From: Neoroseomonas oryzicola
GTDB lineage: Bacteria > Pseudomonadota > Alphaproteobacteria > Acetobacterales > Acetobacteraceae
Assembly (NCBI RefSeq): GCF_012163135.1
Contig: NZ_JAAVUP010000002.1
Location: forward strand, 62,001-126,000
Direction of reading: 5' to 3'
Length of the DNA stretch: 64,000 nt
Below, piece by piece: positions 1 through 7,445 of this stretch. Position numbers and translations under genes: made by a program. Each line of letters opens with the position of its first letter. Position 1 is the first letter of the stretch. Under the pieces are notes generated by a model, which searched no databases, was not told the DNA's origin, and worked only from the letters and a program-made list of their open reading frames with translations.

Positions 1-2
1 AC

Positions 3-1022
3 CTCGCCGCGCGCGGGGCGCCGGGGGCCGTGGCGGGGGTGGTGAAGGCGGATGGCTACGGGCTCGGCGCGGCCGAGGTGGGCCGCGCGCTGCGCGCGGC
101 GGGCTGTCGCCACTTCTTCGTCGCGCAATTGCAGGAGGGGATCGAGCTGCGCGCGGCGATTGGGCCGGGCCCGATGATCGCCGTGCTGGGCGGCTTCCGG
201 CCCGGCGAGGATGGCGATGCCGGACTGACGCCGGTGATGAACTCGCTCGGCGACGTGGCGGCGCATGCGGGGGCGGGACGGGCCTCGGGCGTCGCGCGGC
301 GGGCGATCCTGCATGTCGATACGGGCATGGCGCGACTCGGGCTGGACGCGGGGGAACTCGCGCGGCTGTCGGCGGACCATGCGCTGCTGGCGGGGATCGA
401 TCTCCTCTATGTGATGACGCACCTCGCCTGCGCGGATGAGGCGGCGCACCCTATGAACGCGGCCCAGGCCGCGCGCTTCGCGGCCGCCTGCGCGGGGCTG
501 CCGGCGGCGCGGCGCTGCTTCGCGAATTCCTCGGGCATGTTCCTTGGGCCGGGCTTCGCCTCGGACCTGTCGCGGCCGGGCTGCGCGCTCTACGGCATCA
601 ACCCGACGCCGGACCGGCCGAACCCGATGCGGCAGGTCGTGCGGCTCAATGCCCCGGTTCTGCAGGTGCGGGAGATCCCGGCCGGAACCCCTGTCGGCTA
701 TGGGGCGACCTGGACTGCCGAGCGCCCCAGCCGGATCGCGACGGTTGCGGTGGGCTATGCGGATGGCTACCTGAGAAGCCTCTCGAGCCGGGCGGTGGCG
801 GATTTCCGCGGCCGTCCGGTGCCCCTCATCGGCCGGGTGTCCATGGACCTGACGACCTTCGACGTGACCGACCTGCCGGAAATCGCCGCCGGCGACCGCC
901 TGACGTTGATCGGCGGCCCCGGCTGCAGCCCGGACGAGGTCGCCGCGCGGGCGGGGACCATCGGGTATGAGGTGCTGACCTCCCTCGGTGCGCGCTACGT
1001 CCGCGACTACCTCCGGGGCTGA
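3..1022 (+). CDS. alr: Alanine racemase, 5'-truncated by the window edge
   Basis: PLP-dependent interconversion of L- and D-alanine for peptidoglycan. The reading frame is open from base 3, so the true start lies outside the window. The PLP-lysine motif VVKADGYG is at bases 39-62. Other family signatures are the 'HVDTGMARLG' barrel segment, the 'NSSG' and 'RPGCALYG' segments and, in the C-terminal beta domain, 'VGYADGY' with the catalytic tyrosine, followed by 'GRVSMDL'. About 340 residues are visible out of the usual 360-380, so only the extreme N-terminus is missing. The stop lies 4 nt before the TTG start proposed for the next gene, so the two may be cotranscribed. Identification is secure. 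Confidence 0.95.
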   Translation, partial: LAARGAPGAVAGVVKADGYGLGAAEVGRALRAAGCRHFFVAQLQEGIELRAAIGPGPMIAVLGGFRPGEDGDAGLTPVMNSLGDVAAHAGAGRASGVARRAILHVDTGMARLGLDAGELARLSADHALLAGIDLLYVMTHLACADEAAHPMNAAQAARFAAACAGLPAARRCFANSSGMFLGPGFASDLSRPGCALYGINPTPDRPNPMRQVVRLNAPVLQVREIPAGTPVGYGATWTAERPSRIATVAVGYADGYLRSLSSRAVADFRGRPVPLIGRVSMDLTTFDVTDLPEIAAGDRLTLIGGPGCSPDEVAARAGTIGYEVLTSLGARYVRDYLRG

Positions 1023-1026
1023 GGGC

Positions 1027-1812
1027 TTGGACCTCGTTCTGAACCCCGTCGCGGCCGTTGGGCGAGGCGTTCTGTCAGCCTGCCGGACGGTGGGGGCGGT
1101 CGCGCTGTTCGCGCTGCAGGGGCTGTCGCACCTGGTCCGGCCGCCCTTCTACGGCCGTCTGTTCCTGCGGCACCTGGTCGAGATCGCCTATTTCTCCCTG
1201 CCGGTCGTCGCGCTGACCGCGATCTTCACCGGCATGGTACTGGCGCTGCAGTCCTACACCGGCTTCGCGCGCTTCAACGCCGAAGGTGCGGTCGCGAACG
1301 TCGTGGTGCTGTCGATCACCCGCGAGCTCGGCCCGGTGATCGCGGCGCTGATGGTCGCCGGGCGCATCGGCGCGGCCTTCGCGGCCGAGATCGGCACCAT
1401 GCGCGTGACCGACCAGATCGACGCGCTGACCACGCTGTCCACCAACCCGATGAAGTACCTGGTGACGCCGCGGCTGCTCGCCGGCGTGGTGGCGCTGCCC
1501 TTCCTCGTGGTGGTGGCGGACGTCCTCGGCGTGATGGGCGGATGGCTGATCGGGACGACGAAGCTGGGCTTCGCGTCGCTCTCCTACCTCAAGGCCACCA
1601 TGGACTTCCTGCAGACGATGGACGTCGTCTCGGGCCTGGTGAAGGCCTCGGTGTTCGGCTTCGTCATCACGCTGATGGGCTGCTGGTGCGGCTACAACAG
1701 CAAGGGCGGCGCGCAGGGCGTCGGCGCGGCGACGACGGCGGCGGTGGTGTCGTCCTCCATCCTCATCCTCGCGCTCGACTACGTGCTGACCGAGATGTTC
1801 TTCGCGCGATGA
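1027..1812 (+). CDS. mlaE: MlaE-family ABC transporter permease
   Basis: Integral-membrane permease of the Mla-type phospholipid transport system, 261 residues with 5-6 hydrophobic segments. Family hallmarks are the central 'ELGPVIAALMVAGRIGAAFAAE' region (cytoplasmic coupling-helix signature) and 'GYNSKGGAQGVG' near the C-terminus. The start is chosen as TTG at 1027 because GAGGG sits just upstream and it follows the alr stop. A longer GTG start at 988 would overlap alr by 35 nt. The stop overlaps the start of the ATPase gene (ATGA), so the two are translationally coupled. No mlaD/MCE gene follows, which is unusual for a complete mla operon. Confidence 0.88.
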   Translation: MDLVLNPVAAVGRGVLSACRTVGAVALFALQGLSHLVRPPFYGRLFLRHLVEIAYFSLPVVALTAIFTGMVLALQSYTGFARFNAEGAVANVVVLSITRELGPVIAALMVAGRIGAAFAAEIGTMRVTDQIDALTTLSTNPMKYLVTPRLLAGVVALPFLVVVADVLGVMGGWLIGTTKLGFASLSYLKATMDFLQTMDVVSGLVKASVFGFVITLMGCWCGYNSKGGAQGVGAATTAAVVSSSILILALDYVLTEMFFAR

Positions 1813-2585
1813 GCGGCGACGTTCCGAAGATCCGGCTGCGTGGCCTCGCCAAGGCCTTCGGCGAGAAGAAGGTGCTCGACGGGGTCGACCTCGACATCCG
1901 CGCGGGGCACGGGATGGTCATCCTGGGCGGGTCGGGTTCCGGCAAGTCGGTGACGATCAAGTGCATCCTCGGCCTGATCCAACCCGACGCCGGGACGATC
2001 GAGGTCGATGGCCGCGACATCCTCGCCATGTCGCGGCGCGAGCGCGAGGAACTCAACGACCGCATCGGCATGCTGTTCCAGAACGGGGCGCTGTTCGACA
2101 GCCTGCCGGTCTGGGAGAATGTCTGCTTCAAGCTGCTGGCGCAGAAGCGCATCACGCGCGCCAAGGCGCGCGACAAGGCGGCGGAGGTGCTCGCCCAGGT
2201 CGGGCTCGCGGCCTCCGTGGGGGACCTCTCGCCGGCGGAGCTCTCGGGCGGGATGCAGAAGCGCGTCGGCCTCGCGCGCGCCATCGCCGCGCAGCCCGAC
2301 ATCATCTTCTTCGACGAGCCCACCACGGGCCTCGACCCCATCATGGGCGCGGTGATCGACGGGCTGATCGTGGACGTGGTGAAGCGGCTCGGCGCAACCG
2401 CCGTGTCGATCACGCATGACATGGCGAGTGCGCGCCGGATCGGCGACGACGCGGCCATGCTGCACAAGGGGAAGATCGTCTGGCGGGGGCCGGCGGCGAG
2501 CCTGGGGCATACTGGCAACGCCATGGTCGACCAGTTCGCCCGCGGGGAGCGGGAAGGGCCGATCCAGATGGAACTTCGCCGCTGA
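1809..2585 (+). CDS. mlaF: MlaF-family ABC transporter ATP-binding protein
   Basis: Cytoplasmic ATPase partner of the preceding MlaE-like permease, 258 residues. It shows a complete nucleotide-binding domain: Walker A 'GGSGSGKSV' near residue 42, Q-loop 'LFQNGALFDSLPVWENV' (the variant typical of Mla/Ttg2A ATPases), signature 'LSGGMQKRVGLARAIA', Walker B 'IIFFDEPTTGLDP' and the switch histidine in 'ITHD'. It starts with ATG inside the mlaE stop. The next 177 nt carry no gene but are rich in short inverted repeats belonging to ahpC. Function is well supported by family. Lipid specificity is inferred from the pairing. Confidence 0.92.
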   Translation: MSGDVPKIRLRGLAKAFGEKKVLDGVDLDIRAGHGMVILGGSGSGKSVTIKCILGLIQPDAGTIEVDGRDILAMSRREREELNDRIGMLFQNGALFDSLPVWENVCFKLLAQKRITRAKARDKAAEVLAQVGLAASVGDLSPAELSGGMQKRVGLARAIAAQPDIIFFDEPTTGLDPIMGAVIDGLIVDVVKRLGATAVSITHDMASARRIGDDAAMLHKGKIVWRGPAASLGHTGNAMVDQFARGEREGPIQMELRR

Positions 2586-2616
2586 TTCAACGGCTTGCGG
2601 ATTCCGCGGCATCGCT

Positions 2617-2715
2617 GAAATCCGATCAAATCGAAATCTTCGATCGATTTCTTCGAAATCTCTCATTGGACAGGATGTGCCATCCAAGGGCATTGCTGCG
2701 CTGCACATAGTGCAG
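2617..2715 (+). promoter_or_regulatory. Operator-like cluster of half-sites upstream of ahpC
   Basis: The leader of ahpC is much more AT-rich than its surroundings. It contains four copies of one hexamer: GAAATC at 2617-2622, 2633-2638 and 2655-2660, and its inverse GATTTC at 2646-2651. GATTTC-TTC-GAAATC (2646-2660) is a perfect inverted repeat. Further downstream are GGATG-TGC-CATCC (2673-2685) and CTGCAC-ATA-GTGCAG (2701-2715), both perfect with 3-nt spacers. Such arrays fit a dimeric regulator. A peroxide sensor such as OxyR is the obvious candidate for an ahpCD unit, but the repeats are not a textbook OxyR site, so the binder is unknown. Confidence 0.5.
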
Positions 2716-2762
2716 TGCACAAAAGGGCTTCGCGGCCCCGCAACCTTGAGGAGCACGACCGC

Positions 2763-3338
2763 ATGCTGACCGTCGGCGACACCTTCCCCACCTTCGCCCT
2801 GACCGCCGTGAAGGGCGGCAAGGAGGGCCTCGGCGGCCCCGGCAAGTCCTTCACCGAGATCACCAGCGAGAGCGATGCGGGCAAGTGGAAGATCGTCTTC
2901 TTCTGGCCGAAGGACTTCACCTTCATCTGCCCGACCGAGATCGCCGCCTTCGGCAAGCTCGCCGGCGAGTTCGCCGACCGCGACGCGGTGGTCTACGGCG
3001 TGTCGACCGACAGCGAGTTCGTCCACCTGAACTGGCGCGTCTACAACGACGACATCCGCGACCTGCCGATCCCGATGCTCGCCGACGTGAAGCGCGAGTT
3101 GTCGACCGCGCTCGGCATCCTCGACAAGAACGCGGGCGTCGCGCTGTGCGCCACCTTCATCGTGGACCCCGACGGCACCATCCAGTGGGCGGCGGTGAAC
3201 GGCCTGAACGTCGGCCGCAACCCGCAGGAAGTGCTGCGCGTGCTCGATGCGCTGCAGACGGATGAGCTCTGCCCCTGCAACTGGGAAAAGGGCAAGGACG
3301 TCCTGAACGCGCAGGAATTGTTCGAGAAGGCCGCCTGA
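2763..3338 (+). CDS. ahpC: Alkyl hydroperoxide reductase AhpC (typical 2-Cys peroxiredoxin)
   Basis: Reduces hydrogen peroxide and organic hydroperoxides in the cytoplasm; 191 residues. The peroxidatic cysteine is C56 in '[10 protein letters not shown]'. The C-terminal 'DELCPCNW' gives C170 and C172, the arrangement of the AhpC class that is recycled by AhpD rather than AhpF. That agrees with ahpD lying next downstream. The ATG at 2763 is chosen because GAGGAG lies at 2748-2753; in-frame extension upstream is possible but lacks a ribosome site. The spacer to ahpD carries hairpins, so the two genes may not be expressed equally. Identification is secure. Confidence 0.96.
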   Translation: MLTVGDTFPTFALTAVKGGKEGLGGPGKSFTEITSESDAGKWKIVFFWPKDFTFICPTEIAAFGKLAGEFADRDAVVYGVSTDSEFVHLNWRVYNDDIRDLPIPMLADVKRELSTALGILDKNAGVALCATFIVDPDGTIQWAAVNGLNVGRNPQEVLRVLDALQTDELCPCNWEKGKDVLNAQELFEKAA

Positions 3339-3348
3339 CGGCGGCCGT

Positions 3349-3451
3349 CGCACGCGCAGTTAGCCGCCACACCAACCCTAACTGCACGTGCGAACGGGGG
3401 GCAGGCAGCCCCCCCGTAGACCCCCCGGTCCTGCGAGCCGTCGGCTCGCAG
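3349..3451 (+). repeat. Three consecutive hairpins between ahpC and ahpD
   Basis: The 137-nt spacer contains three stem-loops. The first pairs 3349-3363 with 3378-3392 (15 bp, one mismatch, 14-nt loop). The second is a G6/C6 hairpin around 3395-3416. The third pairs CTGCGAGCC (3431-3439) with GGCTCGCAG (3443-3451), a perfect 9-bp stem with a GTC loop. None is followed by a T-run. They may stabilise the ahpC mRNA end or attenuate readthrough into ahpD. Similar G/C-run hairpins recur in other gaps of this window. Confidence 0.6.
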
Positions 3452-3475
3452 GACATGTCGTTCCCGGAGGCCATG

Positions 3476-4012
3476 ATGTCCCTCGAAGCCCTGCGCGCCC
3501 GCCTGCCCGAACACGCCAAGGACCTGAAGCTGAACCTCGGCTCGCTCGCCGCCGAGCCGGTGCTGACGGCCCAGCAGCTCGCCGGCACCTTCGTCGCCAG
3601 CGCCATCGCCGCCCGCAACGCCGAGGTGACGCGCGCGATCCTCGCCGAATTCGGCCCGAGGCTGTCGCCCGAGGCGCTCGCCGCCGCCAAGGCCGCGGCC
3701 GCCATCATGGGCATGAACAACGTCTACTACCGCTTCACGCACCTGGTCGGCGGCGACTATCCCAACCTGCCGGCGAAGCTGCGCATGAACGTCATGGCGA
3801 AGCCGGGCGTCGAGAAGGTCGACTTCGAGCTCTGGTCGCTTGCCGTTTCCGCCATCAATGGCTGCGGCATGTGCATGGAAGCGCACGAGAAGGTCGTCCT
3901 GCATGGCGGCCTGTCGAAGGAAGCCGTGCAGGCCGCCGTCCGCATCGCGGCCGTGGTGCATGCGGTGGCCGGTGTGCTCGACGCCGAGGACGCGCTCGCC
4001 GCCGCGGCCTGA
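3476..4012 (+). CDS. ahpD: Alkyl hydroperoxide reductase partner AhpD
   Basis: Disulfide reductase that recycles AhpC, 178 residues of the carboxymuconolactone-decarboxylase/AhpD fold. The active-site signature is E118, then C130-G-M-C133 and H137 in '[11 protein letters not shown]', matching the family's proton-relay glutamate, CxxC and histidine. Start choice: GGAGG at 3466-3470 lies 5 nt before the ATG at 3476; an adjacent ATG at 3473 is also possible. It follows ahpC after a hairpin-rich spacer on the same strand, so the pair forms one peroxide-defence unit. In this class AhpD is usually reduced through lipoylated acyltransferase and lipoamide dehydrogenase; that is family knowledge, not visible here. 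Confidence 0.93.
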   Translation: MSLEALRARLPEHAKDLKLNLGSLAAEPVLTAQQLAGTFVASAIAARNAEVTRAILAEFGPRLSPEALAAAKAAAAIMGMNNVYYRFTHLVGGDYPNLPAKLRMNVMAKPGVEKVDFELWSLAVSAINGCGMCMEAHEKVVLHGGLSKEAVQAAVRIAAVVHAVAGVLDAEDALAAAA

Positions 4013-4114
4013 CCCGCGAACGATAGGATGGCGGCGGCTCGGCCGCCATGCCTCGCTGGAGCCGCGGGCCCACGCCAAGGTCTCCAGGCCTTTGTTCGAG
4101 CTGGCATCTTCACT

Positions 4115-4138
4115 CGATCAGGCGCTTTCGCCCGATCG
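4115..4138. terminator. Hairpin between convergent ahpD and GFA genes
   Basis: CGATCAGGCG (4115-4124) pairs with CGCCCGATCG (4129-4138) around a CTTT loop, with one A-C mismatch. It lies in the 135-nt gap where ahpD and the GFA-type gene converge. Its position suggests a bidirectional transcription end, but there is no clear T-tract on either side. Nothing else is recognisable in the gap. Confidence 0.4.
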
Positions 4139-4147
4139 GGATCCGTC

Positions 4148-4654
4148 CTAGCTGCCCGGATCCGCCGTGTCGGGCACCGCTGCCTGCTCCTTCAGCCGCC
4201 GGCGCATCGCCCGCACGCGCTCGCGGCTTGCCGCGGGCCAGATCTCGGCGACCTCGTAGAATTCCGGCACCGCCTTCGCGCCGTCGGGCAGCACCAACCA
4301 GGGCAGCTTCGTCGAGGTGTAGATGTGGATGTCCGGCGGACAGCGCGCCGGTTCATCCAGCGTGCCGACGCGCAGGAAGCGCACCGCCGGCCCCGCCTGG
4401 CCGTAATTGCTCCAGACCGCGACCTTGCAGTGCGGGCATCGCGCGATGATCTGGCCGCGCCCGCTCGCCGAGGGCGTCTGCACCAATTCCGGCTGGGCCG
4501 CCGTATGGACGACGTGGTCGGCCTCGAACAAGGCATTGAGCGCATGGACCGTGCCGGTCTCCCGCTGGCACCAGGTGCAATGGCAGGCATGGACGATGAG
4601 CGGCGTCCCCTCGACGCGATAGCGCACATGCCCGCAGCTGCATCCGCCTTGCAT
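4148..4654 (-). CDS. GFA-family (glutathione-dependent formaldehyde-activating-like) zinc protein
   Basis: 168-residue protein of the GFA/CENP-V fold. Cysteines expected to bind zinc are in 'CSCG' at the N-terminus, 'CHCTWCQRETG' near residue 25 and 'CPHC' near residue 70. The ATG at 4654 is preceded by GGAGGACACCC. The founding member was linked to adding formaldehyde to glutathione, but most homologues have no proven activity, so substrate and role are unknown. It stands alone, convergent with ahpD and divergent from the dioxygenase gene. Family membership is clear; function is not. Confidence 0.85.
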   Translation of the reverse strand: MQGGCSCGHVRYRVEGTPLIVHACHCTWCQRETGTVHALNALFEADHVVHTAAQPELVQTPSASGRGQIIARCPHCKVAVWSNYGQAGPAVRFLRVGTLDEPARCPPDIHIYTSTKLPWLVLPDGAKAVPEFYEVAEIWPAASRERVRAMRRRLKEQAAVPDTADPGS

Positions 4655-4801
4655 GGGTGTCCTCCCGCGATGCCGGTGGGCCATTCTCACGCCGTTGCCG
4701 CGCGCCGCGCTACGCATCTTGACCCTCCGGCGCCCCGGCGCGACCCTTTTGCCGAAGAACGCCCGGCCCGCCGGGACCGGGCCGGTTGGAGGAGACCGCC
4801 C

Positions 4802-5686
4802 ATGCCGCTGACGCTGAAACCGCTGCACCCCCTCTTTGTCGCCGAGGCGTCGGGGGTCGACCTGCGCCAGCCCCTTCCGCCCGGCATGGCCGATGAGATC
4901 CACCAGGCGATGGACCAGTATGCGGTGCTGGTCTTCCGCGACCAGGACATCGACGACGACCAGCAGATGGATTTCGGCCGGCAGCTCGGGAAGCTCGAAC
5001 CGACGCGCGGCGTCGTCGACGCCCACAAGCACCGGCTGAAGCACAAGGAGATGAACGACATCTCCAACCTCGACACCGACGGCAAGCTGCTCGCCGCCGA
5101 CGACCGGCGCCGCATGTTCAACCTGGGCAACCGGCTGTGGCATTCGGACTCCTCCTTCAAGTCCACGCCGGCGCTCTATTCCATGCTGCACGCCCGCGTG
5201 ATCCCGCCCGAAGGCGGGGAGACCGAATTCGCCGACATGCGCGCCGCCTGGGACGCGTTGCCCGAGAAGACCAAGGCGAAGATCAAGGACCTCACGACCT
5301 GGCACTCGTTGATCTATTCGCGCGCGCAACTCGGCTTCGACGAATACACGCCCGAGGAGAAGAAGGCCTTCGCCCCCGTGCCGCAGCGCCTGGTGCGCCG
5401 CCATCCCGGATCGGGGCGCGTGTCGATCTACCTCTCCTCGCACATCGGCCGCGTGGACGGCATGCCGGTGCCCGAAGGCATGGCGATGATCCGCGACCTG
5501 ACGGAATTCGCGACGCAGCGGGACTTCGTCTACAGCCACACATGGCGCAAGCACGACCTGGTGGTCTGGGACAACCGCTGCACCCTGCACCGCGCCCGGC
5601 CCTTCGAAGACAACACCCACCCGCGCGACATGCGCCGCGTGACGCTGGAAGACGTTGCACCGACGCTGGAACAGGCGGCGGCGTGA
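4802..5686 (+). CDS. TauD/TfdA-family Fe(II)/2-oxoglutarate dioxygenase
   Basis: Predicted cytosolic dioxygenase of 294 residues that would oxidise an organic substrate with 2-oxoglutarate and O2. The iron facial triad is H114 and D116 in 'WHSDSSF' plus distal H263 in 'CTLHRARPF'. An arginine in 'RRVTL' near residue 279 would bind 2-oxoglutarate. Length and motifs match the TfdA/TauD branch. Start ATG at 4802 follows GGAGGAG with good spacing. The substrate (taurine, aryloxyalkanoate or other) cannot be told. The gene is monocistronic, ending before a large inverted-repeat element at the convergent junction with ppx. Confidence 0.88.
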   Translation: MPLTLKPLHPLFVAEASGVDLRQPLPPGMADEIHQAMDQYAVLVFRDQDIDDDQQMDFGRQLGKLEPTRGVVDAHKHRLKHKEMNDISNLDTDGKLLAADDRRRMFNLGNRLWHSDSSFKSTPALYSMLHARVIPPEGGETEFADMRAAWDALPEKTKAKIKDLTTWHSLIYSRAQLGFDEYTPEEKKAFAPVPQRLVRRHPGSGRVSIYLSSHIGRVDGMPVPEGMAMIRDLTEFATQRDFVYSHTWRKHDLVVWDNRCTLHRARPFEDNTHPRDMRRVTLEDVAPTLEQAAA

Positions 5687-5697
5687 CGGCTGCGGGC

Positions 5698-5918
5698 GGG
5701 GGAGGGCGCTGCCCTCCCCCGGACCCCCACCAGCCAAAGGCCTAAGGGCCTTTGGAAACCGTTTGATTCATCGGGGATTTCGGGGAGGGGCATCGTCGGT
5801 GTGTCCTGCGCGACGGGCGCGCCATGCCCCTCCCCGAAATCCCCGATCAAGTCCTGGTGTCCAGAGGCCTTTCGGCCTTTGGTGGGGTGAGGTCCGGAGA
5901 GGGGCAAAGCCCCTCTCC
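5698..5918. repeat. Composite inverted-repeat element with a 24-bp perfect palindromic arm
   Basis: At the convergent end of the dioxygenase and ppx genes. Arms 5770-5793 and 5824-5847 are perfect 24-bp inverted copies around a 30-nt loop. Outside them are further hairpins. On the left are 5698-5706/5712-5720 (GGGGGAGGG with CCCTCCCCC) and 5734-5742/5747-5755 (CCAAAGGCC with GGCCTTTGG). On the right are 5865-5869/5874-5878 and 5896-5905/5909-5918 (GGAGAGGGGC with GCCCCTCTCC). Left and right halves mirror each other in order and motif. Similar architecture recurs at 60828-60970. Likely a dispersed non-coding repeat that also works as a bidirectional terminator. Confidence 0.75.
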
Positions 5919-5929
5919 CGGCTGCCGCG

Positions 5930-7429
5930 TCAGCCCGCGACTTCCACCGCTGCTTCCAGTCCCATCGTTGCCGCCAGGGCTTCCACGCGGCGCAGCACGC
6001 TTTCGCCGGCGAAGACGCCGCTGCCTTCCACCAGGCGCAGCACGAGCCTGCCGCCGCTGCGTTCGAGGCCCGTTCCCGCCAGCAGTTCCGGCGTGCCGCC
6101 CGACAGCGTGTAGGCAAGGCGCAGCGCCGCGCCGAGCACTTCCGCCCGCCGCACCGCCGCGACGTCGAGCAGCACCCGCGCGGCCTGCAGGAAGGCGACG
6201 TCCGGCCCGGCCTCGTAGCGCAGCGCGACGGCGAGGGCGAGGAAGGCGCGGGCGTGGTGGTCGAGGCCGACGCCGGGCTGTCGGAGGACGCGGAAATAGG
6301 CGTGCTCGGCGCGGTAGTCCGGGTGGTCGTGGCTGCCGATGTCGCTCGCCCAGCAGGCGGCCGCGCGCATGGCCGCGTCGGCGGGGCTTTCGCGTTCGAA
6401 GAGCGGCGCCGTCCAGCGTGCCAGGGCCGGCGGTAGCCTCGGGTCGCGGCCGAAGCGGGCGGCGAGTTCCACCGATGCGGCGAGCAGCGGGTCCCGCCGC
6501 CGTTCCTCGGGGCCCAGCTGGCGGGCGTACCAGCCCTCGCGCAACCCGTTGGCGCTGAAGACGACGCGGCGCGCGCCCGACGCGCGCAGCAGCCGGCGCA
6601 TCACCATCGCGGCCCAAGGGAGGTCCTGCAGGCGCTTGGTCGGTGCGCCGGGCATGCGTTCCAGCGTGCGGCGCGTCGCGGCCATCACCACGCCGGACAG
6701 GTCGCGCGCTTCCTCCCGCGACAGCACGTAGTGGTGCACGATCGACAGCGGATAGGCGGTCTGCGCGATGTGCATCCGCGCGAGCGCGCGCCAGGCGCCG
6801 CCGACGAGATAGAGGTCGCGTCCCGCGGCCTCGTTCAGCCAGGGCACGCGGTTGAATTCCTCGGTGGCGAAGCCGCGGCCGCGCTGGATGTCGCCGCCGG
6901 AGCGTTCCGCGAGGCGTATCGCGCCGAGCGGCAGGCTGACCGCGCGCCCGGCGCGGCCATGGGAGAGTTCGACCAGTTCGAGCGAGCCGCCGCCGATGTC
7001 GCCCAGCACGCCGTCCGCGTCGGGGAAGCCGAGCAGCACGCCCTCGGCCGAGAGCAGCCCTTCCTCCTGCCCGGTCAGCACGCGGATCCGCAGGTCGGGC
7101 AGGCGCTCCTGCAGTGCGGCGACGAAGGCGGCGCCGTTGGCGGCGTCGCGCACCGCGGCGGTGGCCAGCACTTCCACCGGATCCGCGCCCATGGCGCGCG
7201 CGACGGTGTGGTATCGCACCATCACCGTCAGCGCCTGCTCGACCGCTTCCTCGTTCAGCTTGCCGGTCGTCACCAGGCCGCGGCCGAGGCCGAGCACCGC
7301 CTTCTCGTTGAAGATGGTCAGCGGATTGCGGCCGCGCCCCTCGAAGACGACGAGGCGCACGGAATTCGACCCGAGGTCCACCACGGCCGAACGGGGCTGT
7401 CGCAGGCTGTCGCCCACGTCGTCACGCAT
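5930..7429 (-). CDS. ppx: Exopolyphosphatase (Ppx/GppA family)
   Basis: Releases terminal phosphate from inorganic polyphosphate, with a possible pppGpp phosphatase activity in this family. 499 residues from ATG at 7429; a GTG at 7441 would add four residues and leave only a 4-nt gap to the ppk stop. The N-terminal phosphate-binding motif 'VVDLGSNSVRLVVF' and the second ASKHA motif 'LGDIGGGSLELVEL' are present, followed by a long helical C-terminal region. It lies directly downstream of ppk1, the usual pairing of polyphosphate synthesis and breakdown in one operon. The C-terminal end faces the composite repeat. Confidence 0.92.
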   Translation of the reverse strand: MRDDVGDSLRQPRSAVVDLGSNSVRLVVFEGRGRNPLTIFNEKAVLGLGRGLVTTGKLNEEAVEQALTVMVRYHTVARAMGADPVEVLATAAVRDAANGAAFVAALQERLPDLRIRVLTGQEEGLLSAEGVLLGFPDADGVLGDIGGGSLELVELSHGRAGRAVSLPLGAIRLAERSGGDIQRGRGFATEEFNRVPWLNEAAGRDLYLVGGAWRALARMHIAQTAYPLSIVHHYVLSREEARDLSGVVMAATRRTLERMPGAPTKRLQDLPWAAMVMRRLLRASGARRVVFSANGLREGWYARQLGPEERRRDPLLAASVELAARFGRDPRLPPALARWTAPLFERESPADAAMRAAACWASDIGSHDHPDYRAEHAYFRVLRQPGVGLDHHARAFLALAVALRYEAGPDVAFLQAARVLLDVAAVRRAEVLGAALRLAYTLSGGTPELLAGTGLERSGGRLVLRLVEGSGVFAGESVLRRVEALAATMGLEAAVEVAG

Positions 7430-7445
7430 CGCAGAAGCCACGCTG

